Below are positions 42,498-51,742 of a stretch of DNA of 64,000 nt, in pieces (positions within the stretch are counted from its first letter, which is position 1; each line of letters begins with the position of its first letter). The notes beneath the pieces are model-generated. The model made no database searches and was not told the DNA's origin. It saw nothing but the letters and a program-made list of their open reading frames with translations. A program made the position numbers and the translations under genes. This stretch comes from Alphaproteobacteria bacterium (GTDB lineage: Bacteria; Pseudomonadota; Alphaproteobacteria; Micavibrionales; Micavibrionaceae): the NCBI GenBank assembly GCA_018608245.1, contig JABAZY010000061.1:1-64000 (forward strand), given 5' to 3'.

Positions 42498-43284
42498 TTA
42501 TATCCGCTTCTTGATTAGAAGGCGGGGGGTTATTAGTGGGATTATCGTCGCGAATATCGTTCTGCGACGCATCTCCACTATCATTTATACCATTATTTTG
42601 CGCACTCGTAAGCTTTGAGTTGGTATTTTCTTCTGTTTTTTCCGGATTTTCCAATAAAGAGGCTATTTTCTCTCTAATTTCATTGGCTGTTTTCACAGGA
42701 TCACGGATCATACCGCCATCTTGCCAAGTAATTTCACAGCCGCCATCGTTGAGGTCATTTTTGCCCAGAACTTTATATTTAGGCATATCTTCTTTTTCTG
42801 GCCAGATAGCTTCAATGGCGTGACCAATTTCAGCAACATTATCGGGGGCGACTTCAATACGAATTTCTGCTTTTTTAGACTGATGTTTAATAGCGTCTGT
42901 AATGACAGCTTTTAATGTTTCAATACCTAAGTTTTTTTCTAATGTAGGGGCGAGAGCATCAATTAATGCTAACCCTAGCTTTAAAGATTCTTCTTCATAT
43001 ATATTTTCACGCAATTGTTCTTTGGCAAATAGGTTGGAAAAGTTTTTAGAGATGGCTTCTAAAATTTCTTTAACGGTGGTTTCACGGATACCACGTTCTT
43101 CTTTAATACCTTCTAAACGTCCTTTTTCATGCGCAATAATTTTGGCGGATTCTAATTCATCTTCTGAAAAAGTTGGCGGTGGGGGCGGTAGGTCTTCTTG
43201 TACAGATTCTTCAACAATTTCTGCTTCAACCTCTTCTGTGTCGAAGTTATTTAGGTCGAATAAAAATTTATTATTACTGTTCAA
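42478..43284 (-). CDS. fliH: FliH-like flagellar assembly protein
   Basis: Negative regulator and linker of FliI to the C-ring. The 268-residue protein has an acidic Pro-rich start (DLPPPPPTFSEDELESAKI), a helical middle (EILEAISKNFSNLFAKEQLREN) and the FliH/HrpE-like C-terminal fold (IRIEVAPDNVAEIGHAI, NDGGCEITWQDGGMIRDPV). A long acidic tail follows. Its position between fliG and fliN is that of Caulobacter flbE/fliH. Confidence 0.85.
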   Translation of the reverse strand: MNSNNKFLFDLNNFDTEEVEAEIVEESVQEDLPPPPPTFSEDELESAKIIAHEKGRLEGIKEERGIRETTVKEILEAISKNFSNLFAKEQLRENIYEEESLKLGLALIDALAPTLEKNLGIETLKAVITDAIKHQSKKAEIRIEVAPDNVAEIGHAIEAIWPEKEDMPKYKVLGKNDLNDGGCEITWQDGGMIRDPVKTANEIREKIASLLENPEKTEENTNSKLTSAQNNGINDSGDASQNDIRDDNPTNNPPPSNQEADINGDDDE

Positions 43285-43330
43285 AATACTCTAAAGCCTT
43301 ATCTGTCGCCTAATTTGTTTGGGTTATATC

Positions 43331-44350
43331 TTAATAGATTAATTCATCTTCTTCAGCACCGCTAGAGATTGTAATCTCACCGCGTGCTTCAAGTTCTTTT
43401 GCAACGCCCACAATATATTGCTGCGCTTCCTCAACATCCTTAAGTCTTACAGGCCCCATAGCGGCCATGTCTTCCTTCATAATCTTCGCGGCACGTTCTG
43501 ACATGTTAGAGAAGAATAGGTCGCGTAGTGTTTCTGTAGATCCCTTCAATGCAGGTGGTAATTTTTCTTTATCACAAGCACGAATAAGTGTTTGCATTGA
43601 TCCAGGGTCAAGACGTTGTAGATCTTCAAAGGTGAACATCAAGCTACGAATTTTTTCTGCTGATTCAGGAACTGTTTTTTCTAACATATCCATGAAGCTT
43701 TGTTCAGCACTACGGTCGAAATTATTAAAGATGCTGGCCATGACTTCATGACTATCTTGTCTCTGTGTTCTAGCCAAGTTAGACATGAATTCTGTACGCA
43801 ATGTTTTTTCAACATCGTCAAGCACATCACGTTGTACTGCTTCCATGCGCAACATACGGTGAATAACTTCAAGCGCAAAATTATCAGGCAAAAGAGCTAA
43901 AACTCTTGCCGCATGATCTGTTGAAATTTTAGACATGACCACGGCAACAGTTTGCGGATATTCTTTTTGTAGGAAGTTAGCGAGGATTTCTTCATTAACG
44001 TTCGTCAGTTTTTCCCACATGTTACGGCCAGCAGGACCACGAATTTCTTCCATAATTTGTTCAATTTTTTCAGGGCTCATCCCTGCGCGCGCTAACATAC
44101 GTTCAGTACTTTCTTGCGTACCGATTAGTGCATTGGCTGAGCTCATTTGCTCAACAAAATCAACAAATAAACGTTCAACAACAGCCGCATCAATTTTACC
44201 AAGGCCGGCCATTGTTTGGGATAGTTCTAGAATTTCTTCATCGTCCATATGGCTAAAGATTTTAGCTGTATATTCTTCGCCAAGCGCCAACATAAATATG
44301 GCAGCTTTTTCAGGGCCCGATAATGTTCTGTAATCATCACGTATACGCAT
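43331..44350 (-). CDS. fliG: Flagellar motor switch protein FliG
   Basis: C-ring torque-generating subunit of 339 residues. The N-terminal FliF-binding part starts at [17 protein letters not shown], the middle domain has [22 protein letters not shown], and the C-terminal domain has [29 protein letters not shown]-type charged-face residues are present as EKLPPALKG. It is directly after fliF with a 12-bp gap. Confidence 0.97.
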   Translation of the reverse strand: MRIRDDYRTLSGPEKAAIFMLALGEEYTAKIFSHMDDEEILELSQTMAGLGKIDAAVVERLFVDFVEQMSSANALIGTQESTERMLARAGMSPEKIEQIMEEIRGPAGRNMWEKLTNVNEEILANFLQKEYPQTVAVVMSKISTDHAARVLALLPDNFALEVIHRMLRMEAVQRDVLDDVEKTLRTEFMSNLARTQRQDSHEVMASIFNNFDRSAEQSFMDMLEKTVPESAEKIRSLMFTFEDLQRLDPGSMQTLIRACDKEKLPPALKGSTETLRDLFFSNMSERAAKIMKEDMAAMGPVRLKDVEEAQQYIVGVAKELEARGEITISSGAEEDELIY

Positions 44351-44362
44351 TAGTTTTTAATC

Positions 44363-46045
44363 CTAGTCCTCTGTCATCCAGCTACGAATAACTGATACGG
44401 TTTCATCTGGGTAATTTTCAACAATATCTTCAACCTTTTTAACGGAAGATGCCTTGACCTTACCACTAATGCTTTGAACATCAATCATACTGGAGTCATC
44501 GTCATCACTTTCAAGCGCGGCGGGCACAAACTCACCATTTTCATTAATCGTGCCTGCACCAACACCACCTGGACCTGCAAGGGCAGGGTGTGCTTTACCA
44601 CCAGCAAGTAGGTTTTTCTCAAGTTCTTCTTCTTCGGAACCAGGCCCACCTTCAGTCACTAGTAAGCGCCCAACCATTGGTTGAATAACCAGTAAGATTA
44701 CAAGAATAATCATGATGGCAATGATAAGAACTTCACCAGCATCGATTAGTTTATTTTTATCAAATCCGAAAAGCGTATTGTCGAAAACTGAGTCTGCTAC
44801 ATCGACAGCTGAGAACTCCATATTCACAACTTCAAGCGTATCACCACGTTCTGCATCATAACCGATAGCAGAGCGCACTAGGGCAGCAATTTGGTCTAAT
44901 TCTCTTTCTGTGCGTGGCGTGTAAACTTGGTTACCTTCAGCGTCTGCTTTGTATGTACCATTTACTAGGACAGCCATAGATAAGCGGCGAACTTCACCAG
45001 TTTCGCTCACTACATTACGAACAGTTTTACTAATCTCAAAGTTAGTTGTTTCTTCTAAACGGTTACTTTCTTGTGTTGGATTATTGTCAAAGAATAAATC
45101 ATTCCCAACGGCAGGTAGGTTATTTTCAACCGAGACATTTCGTTCATCTGGCTCACGTTCAACATTGTTTTCTTCGATTGTTTGATTAGAGCGTGCAATT
45201 TGGCTTTCTGGATCAAATAACTCTTCGCTTGTGCTAATACGGTCAAAATTTAGATCAGCAGACACATTGGCGCGGACATTACCGTAACCTACTGTGCGTC
45301 CAACCAAGTCTTCAACAGCGCGGATCATACGTTGTTCGTAAGCTAAACGCATTTCTTCGGCTTTTGCATTGATAAGGCTATCTTGGTTTTCACCTCCACG
45401 AGCAAGCAAGTTACCATTTTGATCAATTAGAGAGACGTTTTCAGGTTGTAATTGAGGAACAGCAGACGCTACCAAAGATTGGATCGCCGATATTTGATTG
45501 TCATCAATACGCGCACCTGATTTCAAACCAACTGCAACACTTGCGCTGGCTTGACGGTTTTCACGGCTGAATAATTCACGCTTTGGTAAAACCAAATGAA
45601 CACGGGCGCTACGGATAGGGTTTAGTGAGCTAATCGTTCTTGAAAGTTCACCTTCAAGGGCGCGGACTTTGTTCAGGGTCACAACATCATTTGTTGTACC
45701 AAATCCTGTTTTTTGGTCGAAAATTTCATACCCCATCGATCCGCCATTTGGTAGACCAGCTTCTGCGAGTAACATACGGGCACGACCAATTTCATCGCTA
45801 GGAACGGTAATTCTAGTCGCATCGCTAGATACTTGATAAGGAATTTCAGATTCTTCTAGCTTAGCGACCATAGCGCTAGAGTCAGTAGAGGTTAAATCGC
45901 TGTAGAGTAAGTTGTAATCTGGCTGTGCTACACGCATTGAAATGAAGACGAAAAAGATCATCAACGCAAGCAAAATGCCGCCCATAATACCAAGGCGAGC
46001 AGGACCAAGTTGTTTTAGTGTCTCAAGAAAGCTATTCACGGGCAC
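44363..46045 (-). CDS. fliF: Flagellar MS-ring protein FliF
   Basis: Forms the MS ring in the inner membrane. It has two membrane segments (IMGGILLALMIFFVFISMRV near residue 20; EVLIIAIMIILVILLVI near 440). The ring-building motifs between them include YSDLTSTDSSAMVAKLEE and LSRTISSLNPIRSARVHLVL. The length is 560 residues. It begins the fliF-fliG-fliH-fliN-motA-flbD run on the minus strand. Confidence 0.97.
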   Translation of the reverse strand: MPVNSFLETLKQLGPARLGIMGGILLALMIFFVFISMRVAQPDYNLLYSDLTSTDSSAMVAKLEESEIPYQVSSDATRITVPSDEIGRARMLLAEAGLPNGGSMGYEIFDQKTGFGTTNDVVTLNKVRALEGELSRTISSLNPIRSARVHLVLPKRELFSRENRQASASVAVGLKSGARIDDNQISAIQSLVASAVPQLQPENVSLIDQNGNLLARGGENQDSLINAKAEEMRLAYEQRMIRAVEDLVGRTVGYGNVRANVSADLNFDRISTSEELFDPESQIARSNQTIEENNVEREPDERNVSVENNLPAVGNDLFFDNNPTQESNRLEETTNFEISKTVRNVVSETGEVRRLSMAVLVNGTYKADAEGNQVYTPRTERELDQIAALVRSAIGYDAERGDTLEVVNMEFSAVDVADSVFDNTLFGFDKNKLIDAGEVLIIAIMIILVILLVIQPMVGRLLVTEGGPGSEEEELEKNLLAGGKAHPALAGPGGVGAGTINENGEFVPAALESDDDDSSMIDVQSISGKVKASSVKKVEDIVENYPDETVSVIRSWMTED

Positions 46046-46374
46046 GAACCTATTGTTATTATTACAAAAGATAGAAACGGAAACCCCAAGGAGGGAAGTA
46101 GGGGCGCTCTATCCTTAATAGAATGATAAGAAAGATATATTAGTCATCAAAACAAATCAATCCACCTACTATTATAACCTGTTTTTCAATAATTTACTAT
46201 TAGAGAAATGGGCGTCTAAATAGGGGCAAAAATACCCGATACTTTAACGAAAAATTAGTAATTCACATATAATGTCGTATATAGGGAAAATACTTGACAA
46301 ATAGCTTAGTATTTGCTATATTATAAGTAGGTTAATAGGTGTGCGTTTATGCACTTATTTAAGGGAGTTTAAAA
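46046..46374. other. 329-bp divergent region between fliF and the FlaG-like gene
   Basis: No ORF of note. On the plus strand it holds a strong sigma70-type promoter (46294-46322). A TTAA-N7-TTAG match to a CtrA site occurs at 46244-46258, one base short of the TTAA-N7-TTAA consensus. The minus side should contain the fliF promoter, but I see no clear -24/-12 or -35/-10 pair for it. Confidence 0.5.
46294..46322 (+). promoter_or_regulatory. Promoter of the FlaG-like gene
   Basis: TTGACA (46294-46299), a 17-bp spacer and TATATT (46317-46322). The -35 is perfect and the -10 differs from consensus at one position. The leader is about 45 bases with AAGGGAG before the start codon. Confidence 0.75.
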
Positions 46375-46812
46375 ATGTTAGAAGCAGTTAATTCAGTGTT
46401 ATCGAATGCCTCTGCTACTCGCGTCAGCGCAGAGCAGGTGAGCACAGTGCGTTCCTACGCGGCTAATCCTGAGAAGATTCAGGAGACAGCTCGACCTTCA
46501 AAGACAACTACCATAACAATAGATAATACAATTAATCGCGCTATTTTAGAAGTGCGCGATAATAGTTCTGGTGACATTGTTCGCCAATTTCCAACAGAAG
46601 GGCAGTTAAAGGCTTATCGTCTGGCTCAGCAGTTAGATACATCAAAAGAATCTAGAGAAGCACCACCGCCACAAGCGCCGTCCATTACGGTGGAAAGTAG
46701 CTCTTCGCAATCTACTACACAAACAGCTAGTGTTGCGCCTCAACCATCAGCAGCGCCACAGGCACCAGCGCCGACAAGCGCACCAGTTCAAACTACAGTT
46801 ACAGAAGCATAA
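46375..46812 (+). CDS. FlaG-like protein
   Basis: The 145-residue protein carries the FlaG core ITIDNTINRAILEVRDNSSG, then DIVRQFPTEGQLKAYRLAQ, at residues ~46-88. A Pro/Ala/Ser/Thr-rich tail, probably unstructured, follows. FlaG proteins modulate filament formation; the mechanism is unclear. AAGGGAG at 46363-46369 is six bases before the ATG. The stop lies five bases from the convergent flaF stop. Confidence 0.75.
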   Translation: MLEAVNSVLSNASATRVSAEQVSTVRSYAANPEKIQETARPSKTTTITIDNTINRAILEVRDNSSGDIVRQFPTEGQLKAYRLAQQLDTSKESREAPPPQAPSITVESSSSQSTTQTASVAPQPSAAPQAPAPTSAPVQTTVTEA

Positions 46813-46817
46813 TTTTA

Positions 46818-47321
46818 TTACGCTGAAGTGATAACAGAATTACCGTCTTCGGACGGTTTTTTATTGTCATCTTTGGAATTTTCTTGTTCTGATGTTGATG
46901 CAGTTATTTTTGCACTTTCCATCAGGCCTGCTGCGATTTCTCGGTTAATGCTAATGAGGACATCAAGCTTTTCTTTGGACGGATTGCTTACAATTTCTAA
47001 TTCACGTTTGAAGACAAAGTTAGCCAAATTAATAATATTTGAGCGTAAATCATTGGGGCGATCTTCTTCTGGATTTTCTATTGCTGTGTCATAAAACATC
47101 ATCCAAATTTGACGATTATATTTTAATGTTTCTTCCAATATATCTGGTGTTACGTTATCCCAGTCACTTTGCATGTCTGTGAGAAATTTAGTAGATTTCA
47201 GCAAAACATGTGCTTCTAATTCACGCTGATCTGGCGTGTTTTTTTGTACGTTATCGCCATAAGCGCCAGCAGCTGCTGCATAGGGGTTTTGTGAAGGAGG
47301 GGTATTACTGTCCTGTGGCAT
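46818..47321 (-). CDS. flaF: Flagellin biosynthesis regulator FlaF
   Basis: Alphaproteobacterial protein needed with FlbT for flagellin synthesis and secretion. The typical start is NPYAAAAGAYGDN, and NRQIWMMFYDTAIENPE and LRSNIINLANFVFKR follow. A polar tail of ~40 residues extends it beyond the common ~115-residue size, to 167. It overlaps flbT by 17 bases, so the two are coupled. Confidence 0.93.
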   Translation of the reverse strand: MPQDSNTPPSQNPYAAAAGAYGDNVQKNTPDQRELEAHVLLKSTKFLTDMQSDWDNVTPDILEETLKYNRQIWMMFYDTAIENPEEDRPNDLRSNIINLANFVFKRELEIVSNPSKEKLDVLISINREIAAGLMESAKITASTSEQENSKDDNKKPSEDGNSVITSA

Positions 47322-47697
47322 GTTTAATAAGGTCCTGTTCTAATTCTATAAGTTCTTTTGCTTCTTTCATGGCTTTGTAATAGTTACCCTCAATCATTTT
47401 TTCATTGATGCTGAGGAATAAAAAAGAAAGTTTGGGCGCTGCGTGTTGTATTTCTTTGACGGTGTCAAAATATCTATCGTAATAATCCTTTGGATTACGC
47501 GCCATATACATGCATTGGATGTAAAAATAGGCAAGCTTACACGGTGTGTTAGCTTCTTCTTCCCGCATAATATCTTTTTCACGGATAATGGCCGCTTCGC
47601 CAGATATATGGAGTCTTGTACGTTGAGAGTCATTGGTAATGACAGCTGTTCCAATTAAAACTTTTTCTTTTGGCTTGAGATCAATTACGAGTGCCAT
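47305..47697 (-). CDS. flbT: Flagellin post-transcriptional regulator FlbT
   Basis: RNA-binding repressor that acts on the 5' leader of flagellin mRNA in Caulobacter. The 130-residue sequence has the family pattern MALVIDLKPKEKVLIGTAVI, then REEEANTPCKLAYFYIQCMY. Its position between flagellin and flaF is usual in the class. The start codon is preceded by AAGGAAGAATTCC. Confidence 0.93.
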   Translation of the reverse strand: MALVIDLKPKEKVLIGTAVITNDSQRTRLHISGEAAIIREKDIMREEEANTPCKLAYFYIQCMYMARNPKDYYDRYFDTVKEIQHAAPKLSFLFLSINEKMIEGNYYKAMKEAKELIELEQDLIKHATGQ

Positions 47698-47809
47698 GGA
47701 ATTCTTCCTTTCTTAGATTAGATGAAATTCTTTCATAACTTTAAGTATAATATAGGAAAACTTACAAAGAGTTAATATTTATTATTAATTGTTCTTATTG
47801 TATGGGTAC

Positions 47810-47839
47810 AAAAAAAGAGCCAGCGATAAACGCTGGCTC
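47810..47839 (-). terminator. Intrinsic terminator of the flagellin gene
   Basis: On the minus strand a 9-bp perfect stem, GAGCCAGCG with CGCTGGCTC (47817-47839), has a 5-base loop and is followed by seven T (47816-47810). It separates flagellin from flbT. Confidence 0.92.
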
Positions 47840-47883
47840 TAAATGTTATTCGACTTGCCGTCCCTTACCCTAACCGCTTAGGA

Positions 47884-49515
47884 TTAGAATAATCTTAGGA
47901 CTGACTGTTGAGAAGCCGCAGCTAGTGATAGGGATGTAACACCCAACTGTTGTCTCGTCTGAAGCGCTAGAAGGTTTGCGCCCTCTTCGTTCTGATCAGC
48001 AACAGTTAAATCATCTGCACCAGCTTTCAATGTGTTAATTGTGTTCTCAGTGAAATCACGTCTTGTTTGAATGACAGATAGGTCATTTGCAATGCTTCGT
48101 CCAAATGTTCTAACGTTGTCAATCGCGCCACGAACTTTGTCGATCGCTTGTTGAACATTGTTAGCATTTGTGAAGTCTGCTTCTGTGATACCTAAACCAA
48201 GTGCTGAGAAGTCAACGCCATTTGTTTCCAATGAGCTGTCACCATCTTCATTGAAGTAGGTTGTCAGATCGTCACCAGATAATAAGTTAACACCACGGTA
48301 ATTTGCATCTTCGATCAAGTCATCAATCTGATTACGAATTTCGTTGTAATCTTCTTGGAACTGATCAACTTCTGCACTTACACCATCAAAAGTGAAGTTT
48401 TCACTTAATGGGTTAGCACCTGTCGCTAAATTCAATGCAGCAGACCCACCAAAAGTGAACGCTACAGATGCACCACCTGGACCTGTACCATCAAATTCTA
48501 AGCGAACTTGACCAACTGTATCATCAAATTTTAGTTCGATTTGACCAGAGTCAACATTGAAAGATGCGGTTACATCACCGTTACCAGCATTGTTAATGTT
48601 ATCTACAACATCTTGAATAGTATCAGTGTCGGAGATTGTACCAGTATTAACAACGTCGCCGTCAATATTAAGATTTAGATCAACAGAACCTGCTGCTGTG
48701 AAGTATCCTGCAGTGGCAAGATCAGCACTTGCTTCATAGTTACCGCCAACTTGAGGGGCAGCACTAACAGAAGATGTTAATGTATCACCAGCGATAGATG
48801 TTCCACCAAAGGATACAGCGCCACCAGCTTCTTCTTGAGAAGCAACGGTATCTAATCCAAGGGCTGCGAAATCATCTGATGTGAATGTACCACCATTGTC
48901 AGCAATACGTAATGAAGCACCATCAACAAGAGAAGCAATCTCTAATTGACCGTTACTTGTTACACGCGCTCTTACGCTGTCATTGATGTTTCCGTTACTA
49001 TTAATGGAAGCAACAATGTTATCGACTGTGTCACCATTAACAATTGTGATGGTTTCTGTTACGTTGCTTAAGCCCGATGGATCATCAGGATCGGATAAGG
49101 TTATATCAAAAGCATCATTGTTTTCAAGATCGGTATCAGCGACTAAGTCAGTCGCCTCTCTTAAGTCTACAGTACCACGTAAACGTGAGAAGCCTTCAGC
49201 TGAACGAACTTCTGATTGTGCATCAATAGCAATCGCTTCAGCTTGATCAAGTAAATTACTGAGTGTTTCAACACCTGTGTTTGCTTGTTCAATCGTTCTG
49301 ATAGATTGACCAATACCATCAAGTAAACGTTGCAGGTCGCCTGCACGGTTATTTAATGATTTTGCTGTGAAAAAGTTTTGTGGATTATCAAGGGCAGAGT
49401 TAACTTTCAATCCAGTCGCTAAGCGAAGCTGAGTTGTGTCGATACTTCTTTGTGTACCCTGTAATGATAAAAGATTGTTCCGCAGTGCGGATGATAGGAC
49501 TATATCGTTAGACAT
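47884..49515 (-). CDS. fliC: Flagellin
   Basis: Filament subunit exported by the type III apparatus. The N-terminal D0/D1 helices start MSNDIVLSSALRNNLLSLQG and have LATGLKVNSALDNPQNFFTA. The C-terminal D1/D0 ends ALQTRQQLGVTSLSLAAASQQ. The central 300 residues form a variable, Asp/Gly/Thr-rich surface region with repeated TITIVNGDTVDNI-like stretches. At 543 residues it is a large flagellin. Only one flagellin gene is in the window. Confidence 0.95.
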   Translation of the reverse strand: MSNDIVLSSALRNNLLSLQGTQRSIDTTQLRLATGLKVNSALDNPQNFFTAKSLNNRAGDLQRLLDGIGQSIRTIEQANTGVETLSNLLDQAEAIAIDAQSEVRSAEGFSRLRGTVDLREATDLVADTDLENNDAFDITLSDPDDPSGLSNVTETITIVNGDTVDNIVASINSNGNINDSVRARVTSNGQLEIASLVDGASLRIADNGGTFTSDDFAALGLDTVASQEEAGGAVSFGGTSIAGDTLTSSVSAAPQVGGNYEASADLATAGYFTAAGSVDLNLNIDGDVVNTGTISDTDTIQDVVDNINNAGNGDVTASFNVDSGQIELKFDDTVGQVRLEFDGTGPGGASVAFTFGGSAALNLATGANPLSENFTFDGVSAEVDQFQEDYNEIRNQIDDLIEDANYRGVNLLSGDDLTTYFNEDGDSSLETNGVDFSALGLGITEADFTNANNVQQAIDKVRGAIDNVRTFGRSIANDLSVIQTRRDFTENTINTLKAGADDLTVADQNEEGANLLALQTRQQLGVTSLSLAAASQQSVLRLF

Positions 49516-49605
49516 ATTTATTCTCCTTTACTAGGTTAGTGTTTTGCATTCTGCAATTTGTTTGTTATGTGAAAACGATCACCTTTTAATAGTATAACAT
49601 ATAAC

Positions 49606-49620
49606 TTAATAGAAAGTTAA
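49606..49620 (-). promoter_or_regulatory. Candidate CtrA box upstream of flagellin
   Basis: TTAA-N7-TTAA reads exactly on the minus strand (TTAACTTTCTATTAA). It is ~90-105 bp upstream of the flagellin start. This matches the published CtrA consensus in spacing and bases, but the surroundings are AT-rich, so a chance match is possible. Confidence 0.4.
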
Positions 49621-49786
49621 CATAAAAAAATATTCGATTACACATAGAGTTTTAGTAGGTTTTTTTGTGAACAGGCACCGAAAAGTGACTGCATATGGCT
49701 ATGATACAGCTTTTTAGCAGAAAAAACAGCGTTTTTTTGCTTGCCCTAAACTTGGGGATAATTTTTACCTGTAAAAGACAGAAAGT

Positions 49787-49810
49787 GGCACCCTAGTTGC
49801 CTAGGGTGCC
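49787..49810 (-). terminator. Terminator after flgE
   Basis: A 10-bp perfect stem, GGCACCCTAG (49787-49796) with CTAGGGTGCC (49801-49810), has loop TTGC. On the minus strand it is followed by only a weak T-rich stretch (ACTTTCTGTCTTTT). It lies 39 bases after the flgE stop. Confidence 0.65.
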
Positions 49811-49848
49811 GTGTTACTGAGTGAGTCTAGTCAATTAACTACGATATT

Positions 49849-51657
49849 CTATCGTAATCTCAGTAAGTCTTCTGTCATTTGGTCGACGGTCGTGATTACC
49901 TTTGTATTCGCAGAATAAGCTCTCTGCGTGATAATCAGCTTAGTAAATTCGTCGGCCAAGTCCACATTCGATTGTTCTAACGATGCGCCTTCAAGCTTTC
50001 CAGCACGTCCAACACCAGCTTCTTGAATAAGAGGAGTTCCTGATTCGGAGTTCTCTCTATAAGAAGTCGTTGAAATTTCTTGTAGCTGTTCTTGGCTAGC
50101 AAACGTAACGATAGGTAGTTTGTATATTCTGGATGATGTTCCGTTAGAGAATCTAGCGTTCACGTATCCTTCACTATCGATATCAATAGATGTTTTAAGT
50201 CCTAACTCTGAACCGTTTTGGTTAGAGAAGGCAACATTGTAAGGTCCCGCATATTGTGTGAAACCTTCGATATTAATATTAATATCTTGAAGTTCAGCAT
50301 CACCATTATCCCAGTTAATTGCTTTAAGTTCGATATCAATCGCTTTGTTGGCATCACCAACGGCATTGATTGATCCGTCATTATTAAAGTTAATTAAACC
50401 AGAGGTCATTGAAGAGCCGAATTCTGGTGAGATAACATCAACTTGCCACCAACCATCTGCATTATATTGACCATTACCTGGTACGTTCTGCAATGTAGGG
50501 TAGGTAGCATCATCTAGTGCTGTAGAGTCTGTGTTGAATGGCGGTAATGTGCCCGGAGTTACACCATCTCCTGATGTAGGAGGGGTTACACCTGCAACAA
50601 AGCCTAAACGTGTGATACCTGTACCACCCAATGTTAAGTCTTGTTGAGTAGCTGCAGTATCTCTGTAGTCGTTGGCTGTAATAACCAAACCACCATCGTT
50701 ATTTAAGAAAGCATGAGCCTTATCTTCTGGGCCTACAGCTAGGTTGTTATAGTCATTTATTTCAGCGATCAGTTCACCAATAGTTGTGATTTCACCAGCT
50801 ACTGGTGGAATTGCTTGAATTGCACGCACTGTGTAGGATTCGAGGGGGCCACCACCGATTTGAACATCAATTGTTTCACCATCTGCAAATCCTAAGTCAT
50901 TGATCAAAAGATCTTGTGGATCTAGACCGTCTGAATTAGAAATCTCAGTTGCTGCAGGACCATAAGTTCTACGCATCTCAAGAATAAGATCATGTGATTT
51001 ACCAAGAGAGTCATATGTTCTGATCGTTCTGGAATAATCCGCAACATCTGATAAAGGGTCAATCAAACCACCAATAGATTGTGGCATTGTTGCTGTTTCG
51101 TCAGCATCTAGATTAATCGCTAAATTAATTTGATCTGTTGGTTCTGTTTTACCACTTGGTAGTCCAACATCAACAGGCTCTAATACACTCAGGTCTGCGT
51201 TGTAGCTTGTCTGGTCAGCAACATCGATGTCTGAAAATGCATCATCAACAGGCCAGCCATATAGACGCATACCCGCTGAGTTTACTAAAATACCTTCGTT
51301 ATCTTCAAAGAATTGACCGTTTCTTGTGTATGAGAAAGGTTCTTGTTCTCTAAGCATCATGTCTGCAGTTGTTTTCACAGCAAAGAAACCATCGCCAGAA
51401 ATAGCTACATCTGTCGAAGATGATGTCTGAGCAATCTGACCTTGTTGACCAACTTGCTGCATTCTGTTCACTTGAACACTACCTGGTGAATAACGAGCTG
51501 CTGCTGATTCTACAGTCACTAGGGATGAGAACGCTGCTTCTGAGCGTTTAAACCCGACCGTGTTCACGTTCGCGATGTTGTTCGAAATGATTGCTGTGGC
51601 TTGTGACTGTGCTGCCAATCCGCCTACTGCTGTATAAAGTGATCCAAATAAGCTCAT
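49849..51657 (-). CDS. flgE: Flagellar hook protein FlgE
   Basis: Hook subunit. The N-terminal rod/hook signature is MSLFGSLYTAVGGLAAQSQ with ISNNIANVNTVGFKRSEAAF. The C-terminal FlgE family helix is SLEQSNVDLADEFTKLIITQ, then RAYSANTKVITTVDQM. The central ~400 residues form the variable hook domains. At 602 residues it is longer than E. coli FlgE (402), as in other alphaproteobacteria. Confidence 0.96.
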   Translation of the reverse strand: MSLFGSLYTAVGGLAAQSQATAIISNNIANVNTVGFKRSEAAFSSLVTVESAAARYSPGSVQVNRMQQVGQQGQIAQTSSSTDVAISGDGFFAVKTTADMMLREQEPFSYTRNGQFFEDNEGILVNSAGMRLYGWPVDDAFSDIDVADQTSYNADLSVLEPVDVGLPSGKTEPTDQINLAINLDADETATMPQSIGGLIDPLSDVADYSRTIRTYDSLGKSHDLILEMRRTYGPAATEISNSDGLDPQDLLINDLGFADGETIDVQIGGGPLESYTVRAIQAIPPVAGEITTIGELIAEINDYNNLAVGPEDKAHAFLNNDGGLVITANDYRDTAATQQDLTLGGTGITRLGFVAGVTPPTSGDGVTPGTLPPFNTDSTALDDATYPTLQNVPGNGQYNADGWWQVDVISPEFGSSMTSGLINFNNDGSINAVGDANKAIDIELKAINWDNGDAELQDININIEGFTQYAGPYNVAFSNQNGSELGLKTSIDIDSEGYVNARFSNGTSSRIYKLPIVTFASQEQLQEISTTSYRENSESGTPLIQEAGVGRAGKLEGASLEQSNVDLADEFTKLIITQRAYSANTKVITTVDQMTEDLLRLR

Positions 51658-51742
51658 AATTACCTCCTATGATAAAATCGTTGTAAATTGTATGTTGCCA
51701 AATTTCTGGCTGTTAAAAATTAAAGTCTTTGTCGCGATTGAA

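Larger units (their letters stand above)
49516..49848. other. 333-bp region upstream of flagellin
   Basis: Contains the flagellin 5' leader with AAGGAGA before the ATG, a candidate CtrA box at 49606-49620, several A/T runs, and the flgE terminator at 49787-49810. No ORF is present. I do not see a minus-strand sigma54 (-24/-12) promoter, although FlbD is encoded nearby. Confidence 0.5.

Noticed and set aside
49786-49801. Exact sigma54-like -24/-12 match (TGGCAC-N5-TTGC) on the plus strand
   Set aside because: It is formed by the left arm and loop of the flgE terminator hairpin and would fire antisense into flgE, with no plus-strand gene downstream; probably coincidence.
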